From contig NZ_BJZP01000002.1 of the NCBI RefSeq assembly GCF_007992095.1, positions 1 through 64,000 on the forward strand: a stretch of 64,000 nucleotides of DNA. Reading direction: 5' to 3'. The stretch comes from Paenirhizobium naphthalenivorans. GTDB lineage: Bacteria; Pseudomonadota; Alphaproteobacteria; Rhizobiales; Rhizobiaceae. Shown in pieces: positions 1-8,145 of the stretch. Every line of letters starts with the position of its first letter. Positions within the stretch are counted from its first letter, which is position 1. Both the position numbers and the translations under genes were made by a program. The notes under the pieces were generated by a model. That model was not told where the DNA came from, did not search any database, and saw only the letters and a program-made list of their open reading frames with translations.

Positions 1-318
1 GTCCTTGTCGACACCCGGTTCGCGAGCGGCAACGAGCTTAGCCTTGATCTCGGTGACAACGTCGATCGCGGCTTCCATGCCGGTGTAGGCGGTGTCGGTC
101 TTGGCAGCGCCGAGGCCCAGGGCGTCGGAGACAGCCGAGAGAGCCTTGTTGTCCGAACGCATGGTAGTGGCGATCGACCAGTAGGCGGCGTTGTCCGAAG
201 CCGAATCAACGCGGTAGCCGGAGGAAATGCGGTTCTGCGTCTTGTCGAGGCTCGAGTTGATCGAACGGAGGGTATCGAGAGCGGCCGTAGCGGCCGAGTT
301 GGTCATGATGCTAGTCAT
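1..318 (-). CDS. flaA: Flagellin, N-terminal part (gene runs off the window)
   Basis: The first 106 codons of a flagellin, read right to left and cut by the window edge. The translation starts MTSIMTNSAATAALDTLRSI and contains the conserved N-terminal D0/D1 stretch NRISSGYRVDSASDNAAYW, which forms the inner coiled coil of the filament and carries export information. A second in-frame ATG lies at 306; the ATG at 318 is preferred because GGGGA lies a few bases upstream of it. Position next to fliP matches flaA, the principal flagellin gene of rhizobial flagellar loci. The family is certain; assignment as flaA rather than another flagellin copy is by context. Confidence 0.93.
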   Translation of the reverse strand, partial: MTSIMTNSAATAALDTLRSINSSLDKTQNRISSGYRVDSASDNAAYWSIATTMRSDNKALSAVSDALGLGAAKTDTAYTGMEAAIDVVTEIKAKLVAAREPGVDKD

Positions 319-659
319 TGGAGTGTCCCCTTGGAAACTGAATACGAGAGAGGGACATGCCGGGTTTTCGAACCGGCAGAGGTGGTCGACGTCATGTCAA
401 TTAATTGGTGCGTTAAATTAATCCGCCTCTGACGCCTAAGAAACAATACGGACTTTAACGTCGCCTGAAGGCAAATGGTTAAAAAAACGTTTTCGGAGCA
501 GAAATCTGGCGAAAAGCACTAAATTCCATCAACACATTGATTTAATTAAATATATTCCACGATTCGGACAGAAGCCAGACGCAGGATGGTTAATCACTGC
601 GTGCCGAAACGAGATCGCGTAGCCGTTGGCTACCCTCTCACTGCGACTGCAGGCGCAGA
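319..659 (-). promoter_or_regulatory. Flagellin upstream region
   Basis: About 340 bases without a credible gene between the end of fliP and the flagellin start. Bases 470-560 are markedly AT-rich for this window, as expected for a strong late flagellar promoter and a long 5' leader. A perfect 6-bp inverted repeat with a 3-base loop (GTAGCC/GGCTAC) lies at 619-633, just past fliP, but no T-run follows it. I cannot place -35/-10 elements or a regulator site with confidence. Confidence 0.45.
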
Positions 660-1397
660 TCAGGAGAACGAGCGCACAAGGCTGCCGACAAGAAGATTCC
701 AGCCGTCGATGAGTACGAAGAACAGGATCTTGAACGGCAGAGAGATGGAGGTCGGCGGCAGCATCATCATACCCATCGCCATGGTAATCGTGGCAACGAT
801 CATATCGATGACGAGAAAGGGCAGGACAATCAGAAAGCCAATCTCGAAGCCACGGCGGATCTCCGACAGCATGAAGGCAGGCACCAGCACTCGATAATCG
901 ACCTTTTCGTCAACGATCGCATTCTGGCCACGCTCTTTGGCGAGATCCACAAAGAGCTTCAAGTCCTTGTCGCGGGTATTGGCCGTCATGAAGCCGCGGA
1001 AGGGCTCGGCGATTGACTGGACCGCCTGCGCCTCGGTCATGCGGTTTTCAAGAAGCGGCTGCACACCGTCTGTCCAGGCCCGGTCCATGGTCGGTGCCAT
1101 GACATAGAAGGTCATGAACAACGCCAGACTGGTGAGGATCATGTTGGATGGCGTCGAGGAAAGCCCCATGCCGGACCGCAGGATCGAGAACGCGATCACG
1201 AAGCGCGGAAAGCTCGTGACCATGATGAGGATACCGGGCGCGACCGACAAAACGGTCAAAAGGCCGAACGTGCGAATGATCCAAGCCGCGACGGAACCGT
1301 CGATCGGAGCATTGAAGAGACTCGTTGGCAGTTGCTGGGCAACAGCCAGACCCGGCACCATCATCATAACGGCGGCAAGAAGGAAGAACCGAATCAT
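660..1397 (-). CDS. fliP: Flagellar type III export gate protein FliP
   Basis: 245 residues, the normal length of FliP, a core subunit of the FliPQR gate that passes rod, hook and filament proteins through the inner membrane. An N-terminal signal-like hydrophobic stretch (about 1-20) ends in AVAQQ, followed by the conserved VTSFPRFVIAFSILR segment (about 60-75) and the C-terminal IGFLIVLPFLVIDMIVA membrane hairpin. The start overlaps the fliL stop by 4 bases (ATGA), indicating translational coupling. It is the last gene of the flgB-to-fliP chain. Confidence 0.97.
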   Translation of the reverse strand: MIRFFLLAAVMMMVPGLAVAQQLPTSLFNAPIDGSVAAWIIRTFGLLTVLSVAPGILIMVTSFPRFVIAFSILRSGMGLSSTPSNMILTSLALFMTFYVMAPTMDRAWTDGVQPLLENRMTEAQAVQSIAEPFRGFMTANTRDKDLKLFVDLAKERGQNAIVDEKVDYRVLVPAFMLSEIRRGFEIGFLIVLPFLVIDMIVATITMAMGMMMLPPTSISLPFKILFFVLIDGWNLLVGSLVRSFS

Positions 1398-1918
1398 TCG
1401 ATTACAAAAGTCCTGAACATTACCTTCGATACGCGCCCTTCAGAGCGAAGGTCAACACGCTCCTGAATATCGTCCTTCAGATACTGGAAGCCGCGTGCCC
1501 CCTCGATCTGCTGCAAAGACACGGTCCGGAGATAGGCGAGGATGTCCTGATGGATATCCTCGGCGATTTTCACGTCCGGAGCACCGTTGAACATCAGTGC
1601 CACTTCGAGCCGTATCCAGTTCTCTGAGGGATAGGCGAGGTTGGTGGTGATCGGCTCAAGCTGAACGATGCCGTTCGCCTCGGTGGCGATATGCGGCAAC
1701 CCCTCCTCCTTCTTGGCCTCGCCATGGCCGCCCGCCGCAGCCGCCTTCTCGGCCGCGGCAGCCTTGTTCTGGTCCTCGACTGCCTGGATCTTCGGCGAGA
1801 TCAAGGTGCCAATCACCCAGCCCCCTGCTCCGCCGACGACCGTCAGAATGGCGATCGCGGCGATCAGCATCACGGTCCCCGACTTCTTCTTTGGCTCGGT
1901 GCCTTCGACCTGTTCCAT
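1394..1918 (-). CDS. fliL: Flagellar basal body protein FliL
   Basis: 174 residues. A short cytoplasmic N-terminus rich in Glu/Lys is followed by one membrane helix (about 16-41), a Lys/Ala/Glu linker, and a periplasmic FliL domain ending in VMFRTFVIE, the typical FliL C-terminus. FliL surrounds and stabilises stator units at the basal body. It lies 39 bases after flgH and overlaps fliP by 4 bases. Confidence 0.95.
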   Translation of the reverse strand: MEQVEGTEPKKKSGTVMLIAAIAILTVVGGAGGWVIGTLISPKIQAVEDQNKAAAAEKAAAAGGHGEAKKEEGLPHIATEANGIVQLEPITTNLAYPSENWIRLEVALMFNGAPDVKIAEDIHQDILAYLRTVSLQQIEGARGFQYLKDDIQERVDLRSEGRVSKVMFRTFVIE

Positions 1919-1957
1919 ATGTCCTGCCGTTCCTTACAGCTTGCCGGGTTGCGCGCG

Positions 1958-2671
1958 TCAAATCGGTGAGAAGAGGTCGACGACCTGCTGCCCGACTGGT
2001 GGCTGCTGTACTTCCGTCAAGCGGCCGCGGCCGCCATAGGAAATACGTGCCTCGGCGATCCGCTCGTAGGAGATCGTGTTGTCGGCATCGACATCCTGCG
2101 GGCGCACGATACCGGCAACATTGAGAATACGGATCTCATGATTGACGCGCACTTCCTGCGAACCGCTGATCAGGAGATTGCCATTCTCGAGGATGCCGGT
2201 GACGACAGCCGCGACGAGCAGCGTCAGTTTTTCCGAACGTGCGATCGTTCCCTTGCCAGCGGTGCTGGTGTCCGAGCCCGAGCTAAGATCGCCGGTAGTG
2301 ACCGGCGGCTTGTAACCGAACAGATTAGCAGCTGTGGACCAGTTCATACCGCTTGAATTGGTGCGGCTGCGGTCAGTCGCATTGGCGAACGAGGCCTTGT
2401 CGTTGATCTGGATGTTGACCGTCAGAATGTCGCCGACATTGAGCGCACGTGCATCCTTGAACAAGGCCGCCTGACTGTCGCTCCACAACGAATATCCGCT
2501 GGCGACCGCGCGCGGCTGCTTCGGATAGAGCGCCATCTGCGGTGTCTGGCTGTAACGAAGGCCGCTGCCAATCGGGCTCATGGAAGGAGCGTTGCCGATT
2601 TCCTTCAGGGTCTGGCTCTCGCATCCGGCGAGCAGGAGCACGGCCAGCAGAGCCGGGGAACGCTTGATCAT
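1958..2671 (-). CDS. flgH: Flagellar L-ring lipoprotein FlgH
   Basis: 237 residues. The N-terminus is a lipoprotein signal with lipobox LLLAGC, predicting acylation at Cys17. The rest matches FlgH, which forms the outer-membrane L-ring bushing, including the conserved SLWSDSQAALFKDARA, NVGDILTVNI and GSQEVRVNHEIRILNVAGIV segments. The start overlaps the motE stop by ATGA. The neighbouring flgI encodes the matching P-ring. Confidence 0.97.
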   Translation of the reverse strand: MIKRSPALLAVLLLAGCESQTLKEIGNAPSMSPIGSGLRYSQTPQMALYPKQPRAVASGYSLWSDSQAALFKDARALNVGDILTVNIQINDKASFANATDRSRTNSSGMNWSTAANLFGYKPPVTTGDLSSGSDTSTAGKGTIARSEKLTLLVAAVVTGILENGNLLISGSQEVRVNHEIRILNVAGIVRPQDVDADNTISYERIAEARISYGGRGRLTEVQQPPVGQQVVDLFSPI

Positions 2672-3204
2672 GACGGGTCCTTCGAAGTGTTCGGGTCGGC
2701 GGCACTCGACATGATGGCCGCAACCATGGCCGCCTTGCCGGCCTCCATCTCGCTGAGGATGAGGCTCGACTGGCGTGCCGGCAGTTTCATGATGATCGCG
2801 GCCGCAAGAATCGGATTGATCTCTTGCAACTGCGGCGCAGCAGCATCCGCCTTCATCTTCTTGTAAATCTCGACGAGATTGTCTTCCGCCTGCTTCATGA
2901 ATTCATTGCGGCGGGTGAGCCAGTCCTCGTATTCTCCGCGGCGCTGCTCAAGCACGGCGATGCGCTGATCGACGTCGGCCTGGAGCTTCTCTAACTCCTG
3001 CTTCTGCAAGAGGTAGCGCTGGTCGCGCGCCGGTTCGGCAATATTGGTGCAGAACTGCTGGATCTCGGCCTGCGTCGCACTGTTGGGCGCCGGCTTCTGC
3101 TCCTGGGCGCTGCCTGATGCCAACGGCAGAAGCGCCACGCCGATAACCAAGGCCAAGCCGCGTATGCGGGATGAGAAGATCGATGAGGTCATGCTGGGCT
3201 TCAT
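2668..3204 (-). CDS. motE: MotE, periplasmic motility protein (MotC chaperone type)
   Basis: 178 residues with an N-terminal signal sequence (about 1-34, ending in a run before AQEQKP), then a strongly charged coiled-coil region rich in Leu/Gln/Glu (about 50-110) and a MgtE-N-like helical C-terminus containing INPILAAAIIMKLPARQ. The position between flgI and flgH is that of motE in Sinorhizobium, where the product is a periplasmic chaperone for MotC. MotC itself is not in this window. It overlaps flgI and flgH by 4 bases each. Confidence 0.88.
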   Translation of the reverse strand: MKPSMTSSIFSSRIRGLALVIGVALLPLASGSAQEQKPAPNSATQAEIQQFCTNIAEPARDQRYLLQKQELEKLQADVDQRIAVLEQRRGEYEDWLTRRNEFMKQAEDNLVEIYKKMKADAAAPQLQEINPILAAAIIMKLPARQSSLILSEMEAGKAAMVAAIMSSAADPNTSKDPS

Positions 3205-4322
3205 TGCAGTACTAGCTCCGCTTGCAGGGCGCCGGCAGACTTGATGCCTTGCAGGATAGCGATGATGCCGTCGGGCTTCACGCCGATATTGTTGAGGCCA
3301 CTGACGAGTGTGCGCAGGTCCGGCCCCTCGACCATAGCGACCTTGCCGCCGGCCTTCTGAGCCACGATATCGGTCTGTAGCTGGACTGCTGTCTCACCCT
3401 TGGAGAAGGGCTGCGGCTGAATGATCTGCGGTGTCTCGGTGACCTGCACAGTAAGTGTTCCATAGCTGACGGCGACCTTCGACACACGAACCTCGGCCCC
3501 GATGACGATCGTTCCAGTGCGCTCGTTGATCACCACCTTGGCCGGTGAATCCGTCTCGACCGTGAGGTTTTCGATATCAGCCATCAGACGGGCGAGATCG
3601 GCCGTGCGCGGCTTCTCCACGATCACTTCCTGACTGTCGCGCGCCTCGGCGATCGGCGCGCCGAAAGCCGCACGAGCGAAAGCATTGACCGTATCGGCAA
3701 TGCGGATCGACGTGGTAAAGTCCGGATTGCGCAACTGCAGAACGAGATTGACGGAATCCTTGAACTTCGAGGGCAACTCACGCTCGATGATCGCGCCATT
3801 CGGCACGCGGCCGGACGTTGTGATGCCCTCCTGAAGATTGGACGCCTGCCCCTGAGCATTGAAGCCGGAGACAATCACCGAGCCTTGTGCAACGGCATAG
3901 ATCTGGCCGTCTGCGCCGGTGAGCGAGGTCATGACTAGGGTGCCGCCGCGCAGCGAGGTCGCGTCGCCGAGCGAGCTGACAGTCGCGTCGATCCGGCTGC
4001 CAGGACTGGAAAAGGGTGGCAGTGTCGCGGTCACCATGACGGCGGCGACGTTTTTGGCATTGGACTGACCGCCCTGCGTCGAGATGCCGAGGTTTTGCAG
4101 CATGGCGCGCATCGACTGGTCGGTAAACGGCGACGAACGCAGACTGTCGCCAGAGCCCTGCAGGCCAACGATCAGGCCATAGCCGATAAGCTGGTTGTCC
4201 CGGCCGGCCTGGAGCGAGGCGATGTCCTTGATGCGCGACCCAGCGGCTTGCGCGCCGACTTCGGGCCAAAGCAATGCGGCGAGAACAAGCATCGCGAAGC
4301 CGGGGAAACGGAAACTCTTCAT
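3201..4322 (-). CDS. flgI: Flagellar P-ring protein FlgI
   Basis: 373 residues from the ATG at 4322, which overlaps the flgA stop by ATGA. The open frame runs further upstream, but that part is the wrong frame of flgA. A Sec signal (about 1-26) precedes SRIKDIASLQAGRDNQLIGYG, the canonical start of mature FlgI. FlgI polymerises into the periplasmic P-ring around the rod. The C-terminus carries the usual DGIIAILQGIKSAGAL segment. Length is normal for the family. Confidence 0.97.
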   Translation of the reverse strand: MKSFRFPGFAMLVLAALLWPEVGAQAAGSRIKDIASLQAGRDNQLIGYGLIVGLQGSGDSLRSSPFTDQSMRAMLQNLGISTQGGQSNAKNVAAVMVTATLPPFSSPGSRIDATVSSLGDATSLRGGTLVMTSLTGADGQIYAVAQGSVIVSGFNAQGQASNLQEGITTSGRVPNGAIIERELPSKFKDSVNLVLQLRNPDFTTSIRIADTVNAFARAAFGAPIAEARDSQEVIVEKPRTADLARLMADIENLTVETDSPAKVVINERTGTIVIGAEVRVSKVAVSYGTLTVQVTETPQIIQPQPFSKGETAVQLQTDIVAQKAGGKVAMVEGPDLRTLVSGLNNIGVKPDGIIAILQGIKSAGALQAELVLQ

Positions 4323-4801
4323 TTCGCCATCACCTGTACTGTTCCGTCCGCCAGCACGGTCCCGGTGACGATGACACCAGAATCGAGATTGCGGACTTTG
4401 ATGACATCTCCGACCAAGGCGTCGGAGAGCGGCGTGCCCGAGGCGGAGATCGTCATATTGCCAAGCGTGAAGGTCAGCCGGATATTGGCGCCGCGGTTGA
4501 TCGCGTAGGGTGGCCTGAGGCTGGCGACGGGAATGGTACGCCCAGGAAGCAGCGTGCGCTTGGAGACCATGCCGTCGACCTCCGAGATCGACTTTGCATA
4601 GCCGCCCGCGAGGTTCGGATTGGTGACCTCTACCTCTTTGAGCTGCGCGGCCGACACGGTTTCGCCGGGGTAGATCGTCTGGGTCGCGACGACCGCAAAA
4701 CCCTCCGCACAGGCTGCGCCCGGCGCGGCCCACAGGGCAGCGCCGACGGCCAATGCGGTTCCCGTGCTTACCAGATAACTCGCGATCCGGCGAAACGTCA
4801 T
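4319..4801 (-). CDS. flgA: Flagellar P-ring assembly chaperone FlgA
   Basis: 160 residues, the short form of FlgA. The signal peptide (about 1-32) ends near AACAEG. The SAF-like domain contains the TIYPGETVSAAQLKEVEV segment and a C-terminal half with GVIVTGTVLADGTVQV. FlgA is a periplasmic chaperone for P-ring assembly by FlgI, encoded immediately downstream with an ATGA overlap. It lies 18 bases after flgG. Confidence 0.95.
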   Translation of the reverse strand: MTFRRIASYLVSTGTALAVGAALWAAPGAACAEGFAVVATQTIYPGETVSAAQLKEVEVTNPNLAGGYAKSISEVDGMVSKRTLLPGRTIPVASLRPPYAINRGANIRLTFTLGNMTISASGTPLSDALVGDVIKVRNLDSGVIVTGTVLADGTVQVMAK

Positions 4802-4819
4802 GTTTGCCTGCCTCCGTGC

Positions 4820-5608
4820 TTACTTCAGATTCTTGCTGACGATCTGAGCCATTTCGTCGGCGGTCTGGATGACCTTAGAGTTCATTTCATAGGCGCGCTG
4901 GGCCGAGATCATGTCGGTGATCTCCTTTACGGAATCGACATTCGACGATTCGAGGTACCCCTGCTTGATATAGGCGAAGCCCGGATCTTCCGGAGCCGCC
5001 ACGATCGCCTCGCCTGATGCGGCGGTTTCGGCGAACAGGTTGTCGCCTAGCGGCTTCAGACCGGCCTCGTTGGCGAAGTTGGCGATCGTCAGCTGGCCGA
5101 CATCCGTATAGTCCGAGCTGTTGCCGATGCGAACCTGCACCTGCCCCGTCCGTGAGACGACGACTTCGCTGGCGTCCGAGGGGATGGTGATGGCCGGAAC
5201 CACGGCATAGCCGTCAATCGTCACCAACTGACCATCAGCATTGGTGTTGAAAGCGCCGGAGCGGCTGTATTGCGTCGTGCCGTCCGCAGATTCGATCTGG
5301 AACCAACCACGACCGACGAGAGCCAGATCGAGTTCGTTCGAGGTCTGGGCGAGTTCACCCTGGGTGTGGATGTTGCGCACGGCAGCGGTCTGTACGCCGA
5401 GACCGATGTTCGCACCTTCAGGAACAATCGCCTGGTTGGCACGGTTGGCAACGCCCTGAGCGCGCTCGGTCTGGTAGAGCAGATCGGTAAACTCGGCACG
5501 GGCTCGCTTGTAACCCGTCGTGTTGATATTGGCGATGTTGTTGGCAATGACCTCAAGATTGGTCTGCTGGGCATCCATGCCGGTGGCTGCAATGGCGAGC
5601 GCTCTCAT
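4820..5608 (-). CDS. flgG: Distal rod protein FlgG
   Basis: 262 residues, normal for FlgG. The N-terminus has the rod/hook signature [18 protein letters not shown], and the C-terminus has the matching [20 protein letters not shown] heptad region; together these form the D0 coiled coil. FlgG builds the distal rod and is exported by the flagellar type III system without a cleaved signal. It is 18 bases downstream of fliE and 18 bases upstream of flgA, in the same transcription unit. Confidence 0.97.
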   Translation of the reverse strand: MRALAIAATGMDAQQTNLEVIANNIANINTTGYKRARAEFTDLLYQTERAQGVANRANQAIVPEGANIGLGVQTAAVRNIHTQGELAQTSNELDLALVGRGWFQIESADGTTQYSRSGAFNTNADGQLVTIDGYAVVPAITIPSDASEVVVSRTGQVQVRIGNSSDYTDVGQLTIANFANEAGLKPLGDNLFAETAASGEAIVAAPEDPGFAYIKQGYLESSNVDSVKEITDMISAQRAYEMNSKVIQTADEMAQIVSKNLK

Positions 5609-5626
5609 GTGTCAGTCCTTAATCCG

Positions 5627-5959
5627 CTAGATCTGCATCTTGGTAATTTCGAGATAGGCCGAGACGATCTTGTCGCGCAGGGCAATCGCCGTTTGCAGCG
5701 ACTGTTCCGCCGCCATCACCGCATCGACGACTTCGCGCGTGCTGACTTTGCCTGTGATGCCATCGAAGGAGGCGGCTTCCGCCTGCTTGAGGTTGTTCAC
5801 AGTCGAGTTCGCCATATCGCCGAGGACGCTGGCAAAGCTCATGCCCGTCATGCTGCCGGGGGTGGCGCCGACTGTCGTGGTCGTGGACGACGCCGCGTCG
5901 GTGGTGCCGAGGCCGGAGACCTTGGAGAGCGAGCCCAGATTCTGGATTTGATCAATCAT
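5627..5959 (-). CDS. fliE: MS-ring/rod junction protein FliE
   Basis: 110 residues, the normal size of FliE, which joins the MS ring to the proximal rod and is among the first exported substrates. The C-terminal half shows the family pattern [12 protein letters not shown] followed by [23 protein letters not shown] and the YLEITKMQI tail. The N-terminal 35 residues are Ser/Thr-rich and probably disordered. The start overlaps flgC by ATGA. Confidence 0.95.
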   Translation of the reverse strand: MIDQIQNLGSLSKVSGLGTTDAASSTTTTVGATPGSMTGMSFASVLGDMANSTVNNLKQAEAASFDGITGKVSTREVVDAVMAAEQSLQTAIALRDKIVSAYLEITKMQI

Positions 5960-6378
5960 TGCGAGGCCTTCAGGAGAGAAATGGTCTGGGACAGCAGCTC
6001 ACGGGTCTGCTTGATGGTCTGGAGATTGGCTTCATAGGTGCGATTGGCTTCCCGCATATCGCCCATCTCGATCAGGATGTTGACGTTCGGCATCTTGACG
6101 ACACCGTTCTCGTCGGCGGCCGGGTGGCCCGGCTCGTATTCCTCGATATAGTCGGAATCGTCGACACCGATCGATTTGACCTTGACCACATCCGTACCGC
6201 TGACGCGGTCGAGTTCACTCCCGAAGGTCACCGTCTTGCGGCGGTAGGGATCCGCGCCGGGGGTGTCTCCGGTCGAACGCGCATTGGCGATGTTCTCCGA
6301 AACGATGCGCAGGCGGGTGGACTGGGCTTCCAGTCCGCTGCCGGCGATCTTAAGGGCTGCACTCAATGGATCTGTCAT
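5956..6378 (-). CDS. flgC: Proximal rod protein FlgC
   Basis: 140 residues. It starts [19 protein letters not shown] and contains the rod signature [15 protein letters not shown] near the N-terminus. The C-terminus [19 protein letters not shown] is the FlgC D0 helix. FlgC forms part of the proximal rod with FlgB, encoded one base upstream, and FliE, which overlaps by 4 bases. Confidence 0.97.
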   Translation of the reverse strand: MTDPLSAALKIAGSGLEAQSTRLRIVSENIANARSTGDTPGADPYRRKTVTFGSELDRVSGTDVVKVKSIGVDDSDYIEEYEPGHPAADENGVVKMPNVNILIEMGDMREANRTYEANLQTIKQTRELLSQTISLLKASQ

Positions 6379-6379
6379 T

Positions 6380-6772
6380 TTATCTCTTCACCGTCATCAG
6401 CATCATGCGATGGAAGGAAGCAACGAGGTTCGTATTGAGCTCGTGCTGTCGCTTGATTTCACCGGTCTTGGTCAGCTCCTCGGCGATCGAAACCGAATTG
6501 CCCGACTCCTGCATGCCGATTTCGTCGTTCAGCTCCGATTCCTTGATCTCAATGTCGTCGTCGCTGAGATCGTTCAACGCCATGTGATTGGGATTGGTCC
6601 GCGCCATCTGCGCCGTGGTCGTGGTGTCCAATACGGCGCTGAAAGGGGTTATATCCTTGGCCAGGTATTTCGGAGTGTTGGCGTTCGCAATATTGCTCGC
6701 CACGACCTCCTGACGTACAGATAGCCACTCGGCCTGCCTAGCAGCCAGTTCGAAAAGCTGGATGGGTTGCAT
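6380..6772 (-). CDS. flgB: Proximal rod protein FlgB
   Basis: 130 residues from the ATG at 6772 ([20 protein letters not shown]), with GGAGAAAA as ribosome binding site. The longer open frame up to 6895 adds 41 residues that do not look like FlgB. The signature [18 protein letters not shown] is present, and the C-terminus ends in [11 protein letters not shown], typical of the family. It is the first gene of the flgB-to-fliP transcription unit, so its promoter should lie in 6773-6888. Confidence 0.95.
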   Translation of the reverse strand: MQPIQLFELAARQAEWLSVRQEVVASNIANANTPKYLAKDITPFSAVLDTTTTAQMARTNPNHMALNDLSDDDIEIKESELNDEIGMQESGNSVSIAEELTKTGEIKRQHELNTNLVASFHRMMLMTVKR

Positions 6773-6888
6773 GGACTTTTCTCCGCCATTTTCTGTCTCG
6801 AACCTAGAGCGGTAAACTTGCGTGGGACTTACGGAAGCGGCAGCCGGGAATTTCGCCTTGAGAATGCAAGAGGAGGCCGAAACCAGCC
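6773..6888. promoter_or_regulatory. Divergent promoter region flgB / phosphoribosyltransferase
   Basis: A 116-base gap between two genes read in opposite directions, so it must carry start signals for both the ten-gene rod/ring operon (minus) and the plus-strand phosphoribosyltransferase gene, unless flgB is fed by readthrough antisense to that gene. An AGAGGAGG ribosome-binding sequence lies upstream of the phosphoribosyltransferase ATG. I cannot identify -35/-10 boxes with confidence. Confidence 0.45.
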
Positions 6889-7545
6889 ATGGCATTCAAA
6901 GATCGAATCGATGCCGGAGAGCGGCTCGCCGCCACTCTGGAAAGGTTTCGCGGACAGGATGTGGTGGTCATCGCCCTGCCCAGAGGCGGTGTCGACGTGG
7001 CGCTGCCTATCGCCCGCCACCTCGGCGCGCCAATGACCTTGCTGCTCGTGCGTAAGATTGGCCTGCCTACCCAACCCGAACTCGCCATGGGAGCGATCAT
7101 CGACGGTGATCAACCGATCACCGTGCGGAACGAAAGCGTGATCGGCTTTTCGGCGGTCGATCAGGCGACTTTCGACGCTGCCGCGACTGAGGAACTCGCT
7201 GAGATCCATAGGCGTGAGGCACTCTATCTCGGCGGGCGTCGCCCGGTTCCGCTGGCAGGTCGGGTTGCGATCGTCGTCGACGACGGGATTGCCACCGGAG
7301 CGACCGTCAGGGCCGCCATCAAGGGGCTAAAGGCGAGGAACCCGGCCAGAATCGTTCTGGCCGTGCCCGTCGCCTCGGAGGAAGCGCTGGACATGCTCAG
7401 AGACGAAGTCGATGAGATCGTTGTGCTTGAAAGCCTGAGCGCGCTTGGCGCGATCGGCTTCAGCTATCGGCATTTTCCGCAACTGACTGACTCGGACGTG
7501 ATCGCCGCGCTTGATGCGGCGGAAGCCGCGCTGAAGTCGCCGTGA
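6889..7545 (+). CDS. Type I phosphoribosyltransferase-like protein (COG1926 type)
   Basis: 218 residues. The PRPP-binding loop is clear: VAIVVDDGIATGATVRAA (about 122-139), two acidic residues followed by GxxTGAT. The N-terminal half carries VIALPRGGVDVALPIARHL and MTLLLVRKIGLPTQPELAMG, typical of the predicted PRTases grouped as COG1926. The base or substrate is unknown for this group, so only the fold can be called. The gene stands alone on the plus strand between two minus-strand flagellar units and ends in its own hairpin terminator. Nothing in the sequence links it to motility. Confidence 0.9.
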   Translation: MAFKDRIDAGERLAATLERFRGQDVVVIALPRGGVDVALPIARHLGAPMTLLLVRKIGLPTQPELAMGAIIDGDQPITVRNESVIGFSAVDQATFDAAATEELAEIHRREALYLGGRRPVPLAGRVAIVVDDGIATGATVRAAIKGLKARNPARIVLAVPVASEEALDMLRDEVDEIVVLESLSALGAIGFSYRHFPQLTDSDVIAALDAAEAALKSP

Positions 7546-7570
7546 ACCTCACGGCGCCCTTTTCGCTTTT
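7538..7570 (+). terminator. Intrinsic terminator of the phosphoribosyltransferase gene
   Basis: A perfect 8-bp stem, CGCCGTGA / TCACGGCG, with loop ACC (7538-7556), followed by CCCTTTTCGCTTTT. The stem overlaps the stop codon of the phosphoribosyltransferase gene. It ends six bases before the stop of the converging minus-strand gene at 7576. Confidence 0.8.
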
Positions 7571-7575
7571 GTCGA

Positions 7576-8145
7576 TCAATTGTTCTTGTAGACTTCACCG
7601 GTCGAGGTGACGATCACCCATTTACCGTCGCGCTGCTCAAGCGTGGCGACGCGGCTGTTGTCCGGCAGGATAGAGCCCACGCGGACCATATACATGCCAG
7701 AAGTGTCCTCGATGAGGGCTCGGCCATTGGCAACATGCAGGAGGCGGAAACCGCTTCGCCCCGGGAAGGGTTGGGCCTCGGGCATGTCCGCAGCCCCGGG
7801 CTTCTCCACACCAAGCTTGGAGACTGTGGCTGTAACCAGCGGATCGACCGAAGTCCCGGTCGTTTCCCCGCTGCTCTTGTTGTCGTTGTCGACCATGGCC
7901 AGGGGAGAAACGCTGAAGACGTTGCGGCCTGGTCCCTCTGGGAGGTCGCGGGTGCGCTCCCAGTCGGCGACACGCACACCGAACTTTTCTTCGTTGAAAA
8001 AGACATACCACGGGAAGAAGGCGGCCGCGCATGCGAGCGCCACTCCGGTCGCGCCGAGCACGCGATCGGTTATGGATGTGCGGCGGCGCGGCTTCGGCTT
8101 CAGCGGCGCTACTGGTTCGTCGGCGTCGAAATCGGTCACGGTCAC
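7576..8145 (-). CDS. Conserved membrane-anchored protein of rhizobial flagellar loci, unknown role
   Basis: 189 residues. A basic, Pro-rich cytoplasmic N-terminus (about 1-27, PLKPKPRRRTS) leads into one membrane helix (about 30-50, ATGVALACAAAFFPWYVFF) and a periplasmic part. The middle (about 75-125) is Ser/Thr-rich and probably disordered. The C-terminal 55 residues form a compact domain with FRLLHVANGRALIEDTSG and WVIVTSTGEVYKNN. Its start overlaps the fliI stop by ATGA, so it is made together with the export ATPase. I know no function for this family. Confidence 0.75.
   Translation of the reverse strand: MTVTDFDADEPVAPLKPKPRRRTSITDRVLGATGVALACAAAFFPWYVFFNEEKFGVRVADWERTRDLPEGPGRNVFSVSPLAMVDNDNKSSGETTGTSVDPLVTATVSKLGVEKPGAADMPEAQPFPGRSGFRLLHVANGRALIEDTSGMYMVRVGSILPDNSRVATLEQRDGKWVIVTSTGEVYKNN

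Noticed and set aside
619..633. Terminator after fliP
   Set aside because: The 6-bp hairpin has no T-run on either strand; it is kept only as a remark.
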